Assembly: GCF_910586915.1 (NCBI RefSeq)
Contig: NZ_CAJULN010000008.1
Location: forward strand, 1-64,000
Reading direction: 5' to 3'
From: an uncultured Bacteroides sp.
GTDB lineage: Bacteria; Bacteroidota; Bacteroidia; Bacteroidales; Bacteroidaceae
Length of the DNA: 64,000 bases
Shown here: positions 51,156 through 60,641 of the stretch, piece by piece
How positions within the stretch are numbered: position 1 is the first letter of the stretch
Layout of the letters: each line of letters opens with the position of its first letter
Program-made: the position numbers and the translations under genes
Notes under the pieces: generated by a model
Seen by the model: the letters and a program-made list of their open reading frames with translations, nothing else
What the model was told of the DNA's origin: nothing
Database searches by the model: none

Positions 51156-52051
51156 ATGACTGAGGATAATCGCTTAGAAGTTGAATTTAAATATCTGATT
51201 GTAAACGACATGGACTGTAAGTTCGGTTTGTGGGTTAATACAGTCGGTTATCAGTCTATTCTGCCCGATTCTCCTTATCCATTGAAAGAGCATCCTTCCG
51301 GTTACTTCTTTAATGCGGAAAAGGGGCGGGTACTTCGCGAATACCAATTAGTTTATATTACGAAGGGACGCGGCTTATTCTCATCCGAATCGACTTCCGA
51401 AAAATAAGTATGTAAAGGCAGGCTCATGGTGTTGTTTCCCGGTCAGTGGCATACATACCATCCGTTGCGTCAGACAGGATGGACGGAATATTATATTGGA
51501 TTTGAAGGCCCGGCAATAGACGCAATCGTGAACAACTCTTTTTTATCTCCTGAGCAACAGATATTGGAGGTCGGTATCAACGAAGAACTGGTTTCATTAT
51601 TCTCCCGTGCTCTTGCTGTAGCTGAAGCAGACAAGATTTCGGCACAGCAATATCTCTCCGGCCTGGTGCTCCACATGATTGGCCTGATTCTTTCTGTCTC
51701 TAAAAACAAGATTTTTGAGATGAGCGATGTAGACCAGAAGATAGAGCAGGCAAAGATTATAATGAACGAGAATGTTTCCGACAATATAGACCCGGAAGAA
51801 CTGGCAATGCGTCTCAATATCAGCTACTCATGGTTTCGTCGTGTCTTTAAAGAGTATACAGGTTATGCTCCCGGCAAATATTTCCAGGAATTGAAACTTC
51901 GTAAGGCCAAGCAAATGCTGGTTGGTACTTCTCAATCGGTCAAGGAGATTTCTTTCTTGGTTTTCAGTCTACTGAATATTTCTTCTCTTTCTTTAAAAAG
52001 CGTACAGGATTTACTCCTTTAGAATATCGTTCGTTCGGGCGGGAGGAGTGA
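51156..52051 (+). pseudogene. rhaR: AraC family regulator of the rhamnose operon, broken by three frameshifts
   Basis: Segment 1 (51156-51404) encodes an AraC-type sensing domain beginning MTEDNRLEVEFKYLIVND. An in-frame TAA follows at 51405-51407. Reading on in frame +1 (from 51406) gives KYVKAGS; the original frame then resumes at 51426 with MVLFPGQWHTYHPL. That is what one inserted base near 51405 and one lost base near 51425 would produce. The first HTH follows (MRLNISYSWFRRVFKEYTGY). Near 51959 one G is missing: the actual frame ends at 52022, but shifting by one gives GFQSTEYFFSFFKKRTGFTP then LEYRSFGREE and a stop at 52049-52051, an exact AraC ending. Position and family fit RhaR, the activator known beside this operon in Bacteroides. 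Confidence 0.85.
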
Positions 52052-52204
52052 ATTTCTAAATGTTCTTGCTACAAACTTTTCAATTTAAGACTGTTATTTA
52101 TTAAGTATTTATAAAATACTTAATAAAGTATACGTAGCTATATCTCTGCTTTTACTCTATTTCATCTGTGGAACCGGTAAAATCTAAAAAATAGCCCCTA
52201 TGTT

Positions 52205-52235
52205 ATTGCTTGTTAATGTATAATAACTATATTTG
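52205..52235 (+). promoter_or_regulatory. Promoter of the SusC/SusD locus (ATTG - 19 bp - TATATTTG)
   Basis: ATTG at 52205-52208, a 19-bp spacer and TATATTTG at 52228-52235 fit the Bacteroides consensus. A start near 52242 would give a leader of about 160 nt before the SusC ATG, long enough for antisense or structural control. I see no further gene in 52052-52403. Confidence 0.65.
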
Positions 52236-52403
52236 TAGCGTAAAACCTAAAAAAATAATACAGATGAAAAAAAAGTATTTAGTATATCGTTTGTTAATGT
52301 GTTGAATACCTTCGAAAAATCTGTTTGCATCTTTTTGAAATAACGTCTGTAGATATAACTCCCGTTATTTATTAAAACTATTTTAAATTTAATTTATTAT
52401 TGA

Positions 52404-55400
52404 ATGAAAACAAATCTGAATCGCAAAGGTTTCTGTTTGCTTTTTAGCTTGTTGCTATTAGCAGGTGGAGGCAGCTTGTATGCGTCTGACTCTCATTTCG
52501 TCAGTCAGGTGCAAGACAATGTAATCAGTGTTTCCGGTACAGTGAAAGATACCAAAGGAGAACCGCTGATTGGTGTAAGTGTTTTGGCGAAGGGTACTAC
52601 TAATGGTACTGTAACTGACCTGGACGGAAAATTTACATTGAAAGTTTCTGTCGGTGATGTTCTTGAGTTTTCTTATATCGGTTATTCTAACCAGTCAGTA
52701 ACCGTAGCAAATGCTGCTCCCTTGAACGTTGTGCTTGGTGAAGATACAGAAGTATTGGAAGAAGTAGTTGTAACTGCTTTGGGTATCAAACGTTCGGAAA
52801 AGGCGTTGAGTTACAATGTGCAGAAAGTTGGTGGTGAATCGCTGACTGCCGTGAAAGATGCCAACTTTATGAACGGTCTGAATGGTAAGGTGGCAGGTGT
52901 GAACATACAACGCAGTTCTTCGGGAGTAGGTGGAGGAACACGTGTAGTTATGCGTGGTAACAAATCGATTGCAGGCGATAATAACGTATTGTATGTGATT
53001 GACGGTGTGCCTATCGGTAACCAGGCCGACCGTGCCGGCGACGGAACCGGTTTCGGCGGTAAAACATCGGGCGAAGGTATTGCCAATTTCAATCCGGACG
53101 ATATTGAGAGCCTGTCTGTGCTGACAGGACCGTCGGCTGCTGCTTTGTATGGTGCGAGTGCTGCTAATGGTGTGATTTTGATTAATACTAAAAAAGGTGC
53201 GGCAGGTGCTTTAAGAGTGAATGTTTCTTCCTCTGTGGAGTTTTCCAATCCTTTTGTTACTCCTGCGTTCCAAGACATTTACGGAAGTGTAGATGGAGCA
53301 TCGACTTCCTGGGGCGACAGACTGGAACAACCTTCAGGATACAATCCGATCGATTTCTTCCAGACCGGTGCTACTTACAACAACTCTTTCAATCTGTCTG
53401 TGGGAAATGATAAGACCCAGACTTACCTGTCCGGTTCGGCTGTCAATTCGGATGGTATGGTGGTGAACAACAAATACCATCGTTACAATGTGACATTGAG
53501 AAATACATCCAAATTCCTGAACGACAAGTTGACTTTGGATGTATCGGCCAATTATGTCCGCGAATTTTATAACAATATGGTAGCTTATGGTACCTATTTC
53601 AATCCGATTGTAGGTGCTTATCTCTATCCGCGTGGAATGAACTTTGCACAGGAAAAATATTTTGAACGTTTCGATGAAACGGATGGTTACAGCAAGCAGC
53701 ATTGGGCTTGCGGTGACTTGGGTATGGATATTCAGAATCCTTACTGGATAGCTTATCGTAATATCCGTCCTGAGACTAAAGACCGTTATATGTTGTTCGG
53801 TAGTCTGAAATATGATATTTGCGATTTCTTGAATGTGAGCGGTCGTGTACGTATTGATAATACTTACACAGAAAAGGAAGACAAGCGTTATGCTTCTACC
53901 AGCAGTACGTTTGCAGGCCCGAACGGACGCTATAACTATTTCAACGAAAGCTACAAGCAGAAGTATGCGGATGTTATGGTCAACTTCGATAAAGCGTTTG
54001 CGACTCATTATCGTGCTACAGTCAATGCCGGTGTGTCGTTTGAGGAATACGATACGAAAGGGCATGGATATGGTGGCGACTTGCTGCTGGTTCCCAACAA
54101 ATTTACGTATGCCAATGTAGACCCGGGAAAGGCTTCTCCGAGCCAGACGGGAGGTGACAGCCGTACAAGAAACTTTGCAGCCTTTGCATCGGCTGAGTTC
54201 GCTTGGAAATCAATGTTGTATCTCACTTTGACTGGACGTATGGACAAGCCTTCGCAGTTGGTCAACACGAAGAGAGAGTGGGTTGCTTATCCTTCAGTGG
54301 GTGTATCTGCTCTTATCACAGAGATGTTGGACGAAAATCTGCGTAACAGCATACAGCCTGTATTGGGATATTTGAAGGTACGTGCCTCTTTTACGGAAGT
54401 CGGTTCGCCTATTTCATTTACGGGATTGACTCCGGGTACTATTACACACGAAATGGCAGGTGGTACTTACAAGCCGTATGAATATTATCCGTTGCCGGAC
54501 TTCAAGGCCGAAAGAACTCGTTCTTACGAATTGGGTATCGACTCTAGATGGTTGAACAATACCATCACGTTGGGAGTGACATTCTATCATTCAAATACTT
54601 ACAATCAGTTGTTGAAGGCTGATATGCCGAAGGGTTCCGGTTATAACTATATGTTTGTGCAGGCAGGTAATGTACAGAACAGAGGTGTTGAAATCACTTT
54701 GGGCTATGACCAGACTTTCGGTAAGTTCAACTACAACACTACTTTCACGGCTACTACTAACAAAAACAAGATTAAAGAGCTGCCTTCCAGCGTAAAAGAC
54801 CCTATGGGCAACATACATGATTTGAGCGATATCAAGGTTGGACGCTTCCGTTTGCGTGAAGGCGGTGAGATTGGTGATATCTATGCCGACGAGTGGATTG
54901 CCCGCGATGCCGACGGTTATATCAACTACACGCCGGGACAGCCTTTGCTTACTGAGGTGACTACTCCTTATAAATTAGGTTCGGTCAATCCGAAATGGAA
55001 TTTGGGCTGGAACAATGGTTTCTCTTATAAAGGATTCAACCTCAATTTCTTGTTCAATGCCCGTATAGGTGGTAATGTCATTTCCAAGACTCAGGCGGTT
55101 CTCGATCGTTCGGGTGTATCAAAGGCGTCTGCTTTGGCCCGTGAAGCGGGTGGGGTGAAACTTGGTAATGTGACAATCGATCCGAAAGCATATTATGAAA
55201 CTGTTTCTAATTTGGATGCTTATTACGTTTATTCCGCCACAAACGTTCGTTTGCAGGAAGCTCGTTTGGGATATACTTTTCCCGACAAATGGTTTAAGAG
55301 CGTCTTGAAGGGCTTGAATGTATCTGTCTATGGAACCAATTTGTGGATGATTTACAACAAAGCGCCTTTCGACCCTGAACTGACTGCTTCTACAGGTACA

Positions 55401-55475
55401 TTCGGACAAGGATACGACTATTTTATGCTTCCAAGTCAGCGCACTTTCGGAGTTAGCCTGAAGTTTGGATTTTAA
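52404..55475 (+). CDS. SusC/RagA family TonB-linked outer membrane protein
   Basis: 1023 residues. The signal peptide (CLLFSLLLLAGGGSLYA) is followed by the carboxypeptidase-D-regulatory-like domain (residues 38-115: ISVSGTVKDTKGEPLIGVSV). The TonB box region LEEVVVTALGIKRSEKALS comes next, then the plug domain with GKVAGVNIQRSSSG, VVMRGNKSI and the SusC hallmark LTGPSAAALYGASAANGVIL. The barrel ends TFGVSLKFGF. It imports oligosaccharides handed over by the SusD partner encoded next. There is no N-terminal STN domain, so signalling to an anti-sigma factor is not expected. GH18 and DUF1735 genes downstream suggest an N-glycan or chitin-like substrate. Confidence 0.93.
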   Translation: MKTNLNRKGFCLLFSLLLLAGGGSLYASDSHFVSQVQDNVISVSGTVKDTKGEPLIGVSVLAKGTTNGTVTDLDGKFTLKVSVGDVLEFSYIGYSNQSVTVANAAPLNVVLGEDTEVLEEVVVTALGIKRSEKALSYNVQKVGGESLTAVKDANFMNGLNGKVAGVNIQRSSSGVGGGTRVVMRGNKSIAGDNNVLYVIDGVPIGNQADRAGDGTGFGGKTSGEGIANFNPDDIESLSVLTGPSAAALYGASAANGVILINTKKGAAGALRVNVSSSVEFSNPFVTPAFQDIYGSVDGASTSWGDRLEQPSGYNPIDFFQTGATYNNSFNLSVGNDKTQTYLSGSAVNSDGMVVNNKYHRYNVTLRNTSKFLNDKLTLDVSANYVREFYNNMVAYGTYFNPIVGAYLYPRGMNFAQEKYFERFDETDGYSKQHWACGDLGMDIQNPYWIAYRNIRPETKDRYMLFGSLKYDICDFLNVSGRVRIDNTYTEKEDKRYASTSSTFAGPNGRYNYFNESYKQKYADVMVNFDKAFATHYRATVNAGVSFEEYDTKGHGYGGDLLLVPNKFTYANVDPGKASPSQTGGDSRTRNFAAFASAEFAWKSMLYLTLTGRMDKPSQLVNTKREWVAYPSVGVSALITEMLDENLRNSIQPVLGYLKVRASFTEVGSPISFTGLTPGTITHEMAGGTYKPYEYYPLPDFKAERTRSYELGIDSRWLNNTITLGVTFYHSNTYNQLLKADMPKGSGYNYMFVQAGNVQNRGVEITLGYDQTFGKFNYNTTFTATTNKNKIKELPSSVKDPMGNIHDLSDIKVGRFRLREGGEIGDIYADEWIARDADGYINYTPGQPLLTEVTTPYKLGSVNPKWNLGWNNGFSYKGFNLNFLFNARIGGNVISKTQAVLDRSGVSKASALAREAGGVKLGNVTIDPKAYYETVSNLDAYYVYSATNVRLQEARLGYTFPDKWFKSVLKGLNVSVYGTNLWMIYNKAPFDPELTASTGTFGQGYDYFMLPSQRTFGVSLKFGF

Positions 55476-55507
55476 TCAATGAGTAATTAAAAAGAATTTT
55501 AGATGTT

Positions 55508-57151
55508 ATGAAAATAAAAAATTGCATACTTATAATTGCATCCCTTCTTGCTGTGTCGGCTTGTGACTACGACGATGTCAATACATCTACTACCGGTGTG
55601 TCTGACGATGAATTGAAGCAGAAGGGACTGATATACGGTGCACCGTTTATGGCGATGCAGCAAAGGGTGATTCCTATCGGTTCGCCCAGTTTGACCACTG
55701 GTCCTGGTAATGATTTGCAGAATACGGATTTGATTTCGTCAGGAAGTTATATCGGCTATTTTGGAAACAACAACAACTGGGCAAACAATCCTTTGGAAGC
55801 TACCTGGTATTTCACTGAAAACAGGATGGTCTATGCTTATAAGAATTTCTATTCTACTTTCTTCCAGTCGTGGATTGACATCCATAATCTGGTGAAAGAT
55901 TCGGATCTACCTTCCGACCAGGCAATTGGTGCTCTTTCTGATATTGTGAAAGTGATAGCATGGAGCCGTGCGACCGATGTTTTCGGTCCGATAGCTTACA
56001 CCAGAGCGGGACAGGGTGAAATCTCTCCCAAGTTCGATGCTCAGGAAGATGTATATAAAGCGATGTTGGCTGATTTGGCTGCTGCGGTAGAGGTGTTGAA
56101 CCGTGCTCCTGCTCAGATTCTTCCTTCATACGATTTGATATACGGAGGAAATACTGCACAATGGATTAAGTTGGCAAATTCCGTCATGCTCCGTCTGGCT
56201 GTGCGAACACACTTCAAAAATGAAGCATTGGCGAGAGAATATATCGAGAAAGCGCTCAATCCTGACAATGGCGGTGTGATGGAAGCAGTATCGGACGCAG
56301 CTAAAATAGCGGACGGCCCTCTGATGCCGTTGAAGAACTCCATGATGGCCTCTGTGGAGGAATATGGAGAAACTCGTATGGGGGCTACAATCTGGGCTTA
56401 TCTGAAAGGATATGGCGATGGACGTATTTCCAAAATGTTTACTGAAGTAGGAAGTGGAACTTGGTATGACCCGAAGGAATATAGGTTCTTACCGCCTACA
56501 AACAACCAGCCTAAAGATGCCTCTTTTGCAGATGATATGTCTAAGCCTATTGTAACCGATGCAACTCCTTTATATTGGATGCGTGCTTCAGAAGTCTATT
56601 TCCTGCGTGCGGAAGCTGTACTTTATGGATTGGCTTCGGGAGATGTGCAGAGTTTATATGAGACTGGAGTAAGGACTTCTTTTGAGGAGCATGGTGTTAC
56701 AGGTGTTGACTCTTATTTGGCAAAGACAACATTGCCGTTGGATATCAATATGGAAGATTGTCTATTTAATGAAGATTACGCCAGTGCAATGCAACCGGGT
56801 AATACCTCTCCTAAATGGGATGATTACAAGACATCTAATCGGCAAGAAGAACAGTTGCAGAAAATCATGACGCAAAAATATCTCGCTCTTTATCCGAATG
56901 CGGTAGAAGCCTGGACAGAGTATCGCCGAACAGGTTATCCTTACGTAGCAAAACCTGCCGACACTCAAGCTTATAGCCGCATTGGTGCTGCGGAGGATGC
57001 AAGAGTTCCGGAACGTTTCCGGTTTGCTCCGTCAGAGTATCAGACCAATCCGAATATGGCAGAGATACCTGCCTTATTGGGTGGTCCCGATCAGGGAGCG
57101 ACTACCTTGTGGTGGGTACGGGACAATCGTCCGAAACAACCGGCTAATTGA
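55508..57151 (+). CDS. SusD/RagB family nutrient-binding lipoprotein
   Basis: 547 residues, lipobox LLAVSAC. The N-terminal region (LIYGAPFMAMQQRVIPIG, LEATWYFTENRMVYAYKNF) and the later AIGALSDIVKVIAWSRATDVFGPIAYT belong to the SusD-like group that pairs with GH18 loci. The C-terminal part has TDATPLYWMRASEVYFLRAEAVL, the conserved helical SusD end. It captures glycans at the cell surface and caps the SusC pore. It follows the SusC gene by 32 bp and precedes a GH18 gene by 24 bp. Confidence 0.9.
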   Translation: MKIKNCILIIASLLAVSACDYDDVNTSTTGVSDDELKQKGLIYGAPFMAMQQRVIPIGSPSLTTGPGNDLQNTDLISSGSYIGYFGNNNNWANNPLEATWYFTENRMVYAYKNFYSTFFQSWIDIHNLVKDSDLPSDQAIGALSDIVKVIAWSRATDVFGPIAYTRAGQGEISPKFDAQEDVYKAMLADLAAAVEVLNRAPAQILPSYDLIYGGNTAQWIKLANSVMLRLAVRTHFKNEALAREYIEKALNPDNGGVMEAVSDAAKIADGPLMPLKNSMMASVEEYGETRMGATIWAYLKGYGDGRISKMFTEVGSGTWYDPKEYRFLPPTNNQPKDASFADDMSKPIVTDATPLYWMRASEVYFLRAEAVLYGLASGDVQSLYETGVRTSFEEHGVTGVDSYLAKTTLPLDINMEDCLFNEDYASAMQPGNTSPKWDDYKTSNRQEEQLQKIMTQKYLALYPNAVEAWTEYRRTGYPYVAKPADTQAYSRIGAAEDARVPERFRFAPSEYQTNPNMAEIPALLGGPDQGATTLWWVRDNRPKQPAN

Positions 57152-57175
57152 TTGTTGAATTAAAAAAATATACAT

Positions 57176-58282
57176 ATGAAATTAAAAAACATTTTATACA
57201 TATGTCTTGCCGCATCGCTTTCATTGGTAGCCTGCTCGGACTGGACAGAAGAAGAAAGAGTAACTTATGAGAATCAGGAGGGGTTGGAACGTCTGATTCC
57301 TCTGATTGAAGCGCAAGGAGAAGAAGACTTGACTCCGACCCAGCGCGAATATTATGCAAAACTGCGCGAATACCGCAAGACTCCTCATGTGAAAGGGTTC
57401 GGATGGTTCGGTAACTGGACCGGAAAGGGAACCAACGCGCAGAATTATTTGAAAATGTTGCCCGACAGTGTCGATTTTGTTTCTTTATGGGGTACCCGTG
57501 GAAACTTGTCGGACGAACAGAAAGCCGATTTGAAGTTCTTCCAGGAAGTGAAGGGCGGAAAGGCCTTATTGTGCTGGATTATAGATAATTTGGGTGTGGG
57601 TATTACGCCTGAGGGAGTGGAAGACAGACGTGAATATTGGTTGCAGAAAGGTGGAGGCGATGAAACAAAAGCCATTGAAGCCTATGCCAATGCACTTTGT
57701 GATACAATAGATAAATACAACCTCGATGGCTTTGATATTGACTATGAACCGGGATACGGACATAGCGGTGACTTGGCAAATAGGCAAACAATTGCCGAAA
57801 ACAGCGGTAATACGAATATGTGGACGCTTATTAAAACAATGAGCGACCGTCTGCGTCCTCAGGGTAAGATGCTGGTGATGGACGGCGAACCGTATCTTTT
57901 GTCTGCGGAGGCTTCCGAGATGATCGACCATTATATTTACCAGGCTTATTGGGAGACTTCCACAAGGGGAGTATTGTTGAAACTGAATAAGGGAGAACAT
58001 TTGAAAGACTGGGAGCGTAGATCGATTATTACGGTAGAGTTTGAACAGAACTGGCGTACCGGAGGCGTTAAGAACTACACCAGTTCCGTCCATCCGGAGT
58101 TTTCCAAGACAGACGGAGGACAGATTTTTGATTATGCTACTCTCGACCTGCCCAGTGGAAAACGTATCGGAGGTATAGGCTCTTATCATATGGAATATGA
58201 TTTCAAGAACGAGCCTCCTTATAAATGGTTGCGCACTGCTTTGTATTTCGGTAATGTCGTATATCCGGGTGAATATCAATAA
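57176..58282 (+). CDS. Glycoside hydrolase family 18 lipoprotein (endo-beta-N-acetylglucosaminidase-like)
   Basis: 368 residues with lipobox LSLVAC. After a helical N-terminal segment, the TIM barrel carries FGWFGNWTGKG, VDFVSLWGTRG and the GH18 catalytic signature LDGFDIDYEPGYG, in which the last Glu is the proton donor and the Asp residues complete DxxDxDxE. MLVMDGEPYL and HYIYQAYWETS follow. Size and sequence resemble the Bacteroides endo-glycosidases that cut the GlcNAc-GlcNAc core of N-glycans rather than processive chitinases. As a lipoprotein in a SusC/D operon it probably works on the cell surface. A glycan-binding role without catalysis is less likely because the catalytic residues are intact. 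Confidence 0.87.
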   Translation: MKLKNILYICLAASLSLVACSDWTEEERVTYENQEGLERLIPLIEAQGEEDLTPTQREYYAKLREYRKTPHVKGFGWFGNWTGKGTNAQNYLKMLPDSVDFVSLWGTRGNLSDEQKADLKFFQEVKGGKALLCWIIDNLGVGITPEGVEDRREYWLQKGGGDETKAIEAYANALCDTIDKYNLDGFDIDYEPGYGHSGDLANRQTIAENSGNTNMWTLIKTMSDRLRPQGKMLVMDGEPYLLSAEASEMIDHYIYQAYWETSTRGVLLKLNKGEHLKDWERRSIITVEFEQNWRTGGVKNYTSSVHPEFSKTDGGQIFDYATLDLPSGKRIGGIGSYHMEYDFKNEPPYKWLRTALYFGNVVYPGEYQ

Positions 58283-58299
58283 TAAATTAGTTTTTAGAT

Positions 58300-59469
58300 A
58301 TGAAGAAATTAATATTTAGTTTGGCAAGTATATGTTTTTTGACTGCTTGTCAGAATGAACTTTATAAAAATCCGCTTGAGGATTTTCAAAGTGAACAAGG
58401 GGCATTTATCGATTCGAAGAGTACGGTTCAGGTATTCGTGGAAGAGGGTACGGAATTGCCGGTCAAAGATGTGAAGATAGCTTTGGTAAAGCCCACTGGG
58501 GCTGCTGTCAAAGTATCTGTAATTGCGGGCGACAAAGGGCAGCTCGACCGTTTCAATAGTAAAAATAAAACAGATTACACTTTACTTCCGGCTGAGATGT
58601 ATGCTGTAAGCAAAGAGGTAGAATTTGCATCAATGTCTACTTCGCAGGCATTGGACGTGACGTTGAAGAACGTAAAATTTGAATCGGGAGTGAGCTATGC
58701 TTTGCCGATTAAGATTGCCAATGGCGATGTTGCCGGTATCGACGGTGAGAAAGAAACACTGATTGTTTTGGAACAGCGTATCAGAACCAAGTGTCTGATG
58801 ATAGAAGGCAACGGTGCCGAAGATGCTAATATGTGGCCGGAAGGTCTCTCTGTTCCGCAATGGACGTATGAGGTAATGGTCAATCGTGCGGCTTACAAAC
58901 AGAATAACATGGCTATCGGCGGAACCAAGCAGGTGACAGGTTCTACACCGTTGGACGAAATCTATACCCGTTTCGGTGACGTGACCATCGAACCGAACCA
59001 GTTGCAGATTAAGACCGGTGCATCACAAATTGATGTAGACAAAGAAAAGTTTGCCGCTCAACCCAATACCTGGTATATGATTGCGTTTGTGTACGATGGC
59101 AAAAAGACCTATGTTTATGTCAACGGTAATCTGGTAGCCGAACAGGAAATTCGTAGCGGCGAATATAAACTGGCAGGCTTCTGGATTGGAGGAAAGAATG
59201 ACTACGTTCGCGAATACCGTTTTTGGAGAACAGCCCGTACGCCCAAGCAGTTGAGTGATTACGCATGGAAGATGGTTGACCCGACCGACGATGACTTGGT
59301 TGTTTACTATCCGTGTAATGGTAAGAAGCGCAATGCTGACGGAACGATTGTTGAAGACGAAACCATGATTTGGGACTGGAGTAAGGGAGCACATCACCTT
59401 GCTATGCCTAACAAGGCTTATTTCGACGACAACGGCGGTAATATGTTTATCTTCCCTGAAGCAAAATAA
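58300..59469 (+). CDS. DUF1735 and LamG-like domain lipoprotein
   Basis: 389 residues; lipobox FLTAC. Residues 35-150 form a DUF1735 immunoglobulin-like domain (DVKIALVKPTGAAVKVSVIA, YTLLPAEMYAVSKEVEF, ALPIKIANGDV). Residues 165-380 form a concanavalin-like LamG sandwich (TYEVMVNRAAYKQNNMAIGG, TWYMIAFVYDGKKTYVYVNG, GFWIGGKNDYVREYRFWRTA). This build is typical of surface glycan-binding proteins in Bacteroides endo-glycosidase loci. It closes the four-gene operon SusC-SusD-GH18-DUF1735. Confidence 0.87.
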   Translation: MKKLIFSLASICFLTACQNELYKNPLEDFQSEQGAFIDSKSTVQVFVEEGTELPVKDVKIALVKPTGAAVKVSVIAGDKGQLDRFNSKNKTDYTLLPAEMYAVSKEVEFASMSTSQALDVTLKNVKFESGVSYALPIKIANGDVAGIDGEKETLIVLEQRIRTKCLMIEGNGAEDANMWPEGLSVPQWTYEVMVNRAAYKQNNMAIGGTKQVTGSTPLDEIYTRFGDVTIEPNQLQIKTGASQIDVDKEKFAAQPNTWYMIAFVYDGKKTYVYVNGNLVAEQEIRSGEYKLAGFWIGGKNDYVREYRFWRTARTPKQLSDYAWKMVDPTDDDLVVYYPCNGKKRNADGTIVEDETMIWDWSKGAHHLAMPNKAYFDDNGGNMFIFPEAK

Positions 59470-59609
59470 GAAATGAACCCGACAGAAAGTAATCCGTTAT
59501 TTTCTGTATCTTAATAATGTGGCATGGGGGTGCGTCAAAACTCACTGTGGTGAAAACCGGTTCTGACACATCCCTGTGCTTTTTTACTATATGTCCACAA
59601 TTTAATTGC

Positions 59610-60155
59610 ATGATAATGATGATGGATAAGGAGAGTTTTGACCAAAGAGATTTCTTTTCGCGGTTGGTCAAAGCCAACTATTCCAGGATAAAGCAGTTTG
59701 CTTACGGCTTGCTGAGAACCGAGTTGGATGCGGAAGACGTTGCTCAGGAAGTTTTTACCCGACTTTGGGAAAGGCGTCACATATGGGTGGACAATGAAAG
59801 AGAGATTGATTCCTATCTTTTGATTATGACGCGAAACATCGCAATCAACCGCTACAAGCATGAACTGGTGAGACAGGAGTACGAAGAGCGTTTTACGCTG
59901 GAAGCTCCCTCATTTCTGGTGGAAGAGGATTTTCTGGAGAGATATTACTGCCGGGAAATGCTTCGGGATGTATATTCCGTACTCGCTGCGCTTCCCGAGC
60001 GCAGGAGAAGAGCGTTTGAACTTAGCCGTTTTGACGACAAAAGCCATAAGGAGATAGCCGATATCATGAACGTATCCGTCCGTACGATAGAGCGGCAAAT
60101 CTATTTGACGTTGGTGGAACTGAGAAGGATTTTGGGGAATTCACATTTTTCCTAA
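59610..60155 (+). CDS. ECF-type RNA polymerase sigma-70 factor
   Basis: About 181 residues if started at the ATG at 59610; other ATGs follow at 59616, 59619 and 59622, and one at 59517 would add a non-homologous leader. Region 2 covers FSRLVKANYSRIKQFAYGLL and DAEDVAQEVFTRLWERR. Region 4 is LAALPERRRRAFELSRFDDK then SHKEIADIMNVSVRTIERQI. It belongs to the expanded Bacteroides ECF family that usually pairs with a FecR-like anti-sigma gene and an STN-containing SusC. Neither is present here: no anti-sigma gene follows, and the upstream SusC lacks an STN domain. It may serve a distant partner or regulate this locus in a different way. Confidence 0.88.
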   Translation: MIMMMDKESFDQRDFFSRLVKANYSRIKQFAYGLLRTELDAEDVAQEVFTRLWERRHIWVDNEREIDSYLLIMTRNIAINRYKHELVRQEYEERFTLEAPSFLVEEDFLERYYCREMLRDVYSVLAALPERRRRAFELSRFDDKSHKEIADIMNVSVRTIERQIYLTLVELRRILGNSHFS

Positions 60156-60291
60156 GCTGTTTATAACGCCGGCAGCTATTCCGTTAATACATTTATTATA
60201 AATAAATTAACCTGTTGATAACTTTGTTGGTATCCTTGTTGATAATTGCAGCGAAGGGTGTTGATAACACTATCGGAGAGTAAATTGCCAT

Positions 60292-60323
60292 AAAAAAGAA
60301 GAACCGCATTTCTGCGATTCTTC
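60292..60323 (-). terminator. Terminator of the initiator tRNA gene
   Basis: The hairpin gaagaa-cgca / tgcg-ttcttc (60298-60323) is followed on the minus strand by a run of six T. It lies 10 bp beyond the tRNA 3' end. Confidence 0.75.
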
Positions 60324-60332
60324 CTCTCTTAG

Positions 60333-60405
<73 letters not shown>

Positions 60406-60575
60406 ATGTTTAACGAGTGCAAAGGTACGGCTTTATTCGGAATATGCAAACTATTTGCCGAATATTTTTCATAAAAAATGCATCCTTTTCCTTATCTCTT
60501 TGAAAATGAGTACTGTTTTGTGTGCCTGTTTTCCCTACTCCGTTCATGTACAAATGTTAATATTCTCTTCGTTTT

Positions 60576-60607
60576 CTTGTATGGTCTGAAGAAAAGAATT
60601 ACTTTTG
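60576..60607 (+). promoter_or_regulatory. Promoter of the TetR-fabG-rluA operon (CTTG - 20 bp - TACTTTTG)
   Basis: CTTG at 60576-60579 and TACTTTTG at 60600-60607 with a 20-bp spacer match the Bacteroides consensus. The TetR ATG lies 34 bp after the -7 box. Confidence 0.7.
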
Positions 60608-60641
60608 CTCAAAATATTCAGCAATGTGCAATTTGTAACCT

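Noticed and set aside
51405..51407. Programmed frameshift or recoding in the AraC-type regulator
   Set aside because: Three separate indels at unrelated positions are needed, and no slippery site or stimulator is visible; decay or sequencing error explains it better.
59517..59609. N-terminal extension of the sigma factor from the ATG at 59517
   Set aside because: The added 31 residues do not resemble sigma region 1 or 2, while several ATGs at 59610-59622 directly precede the conserved domain.
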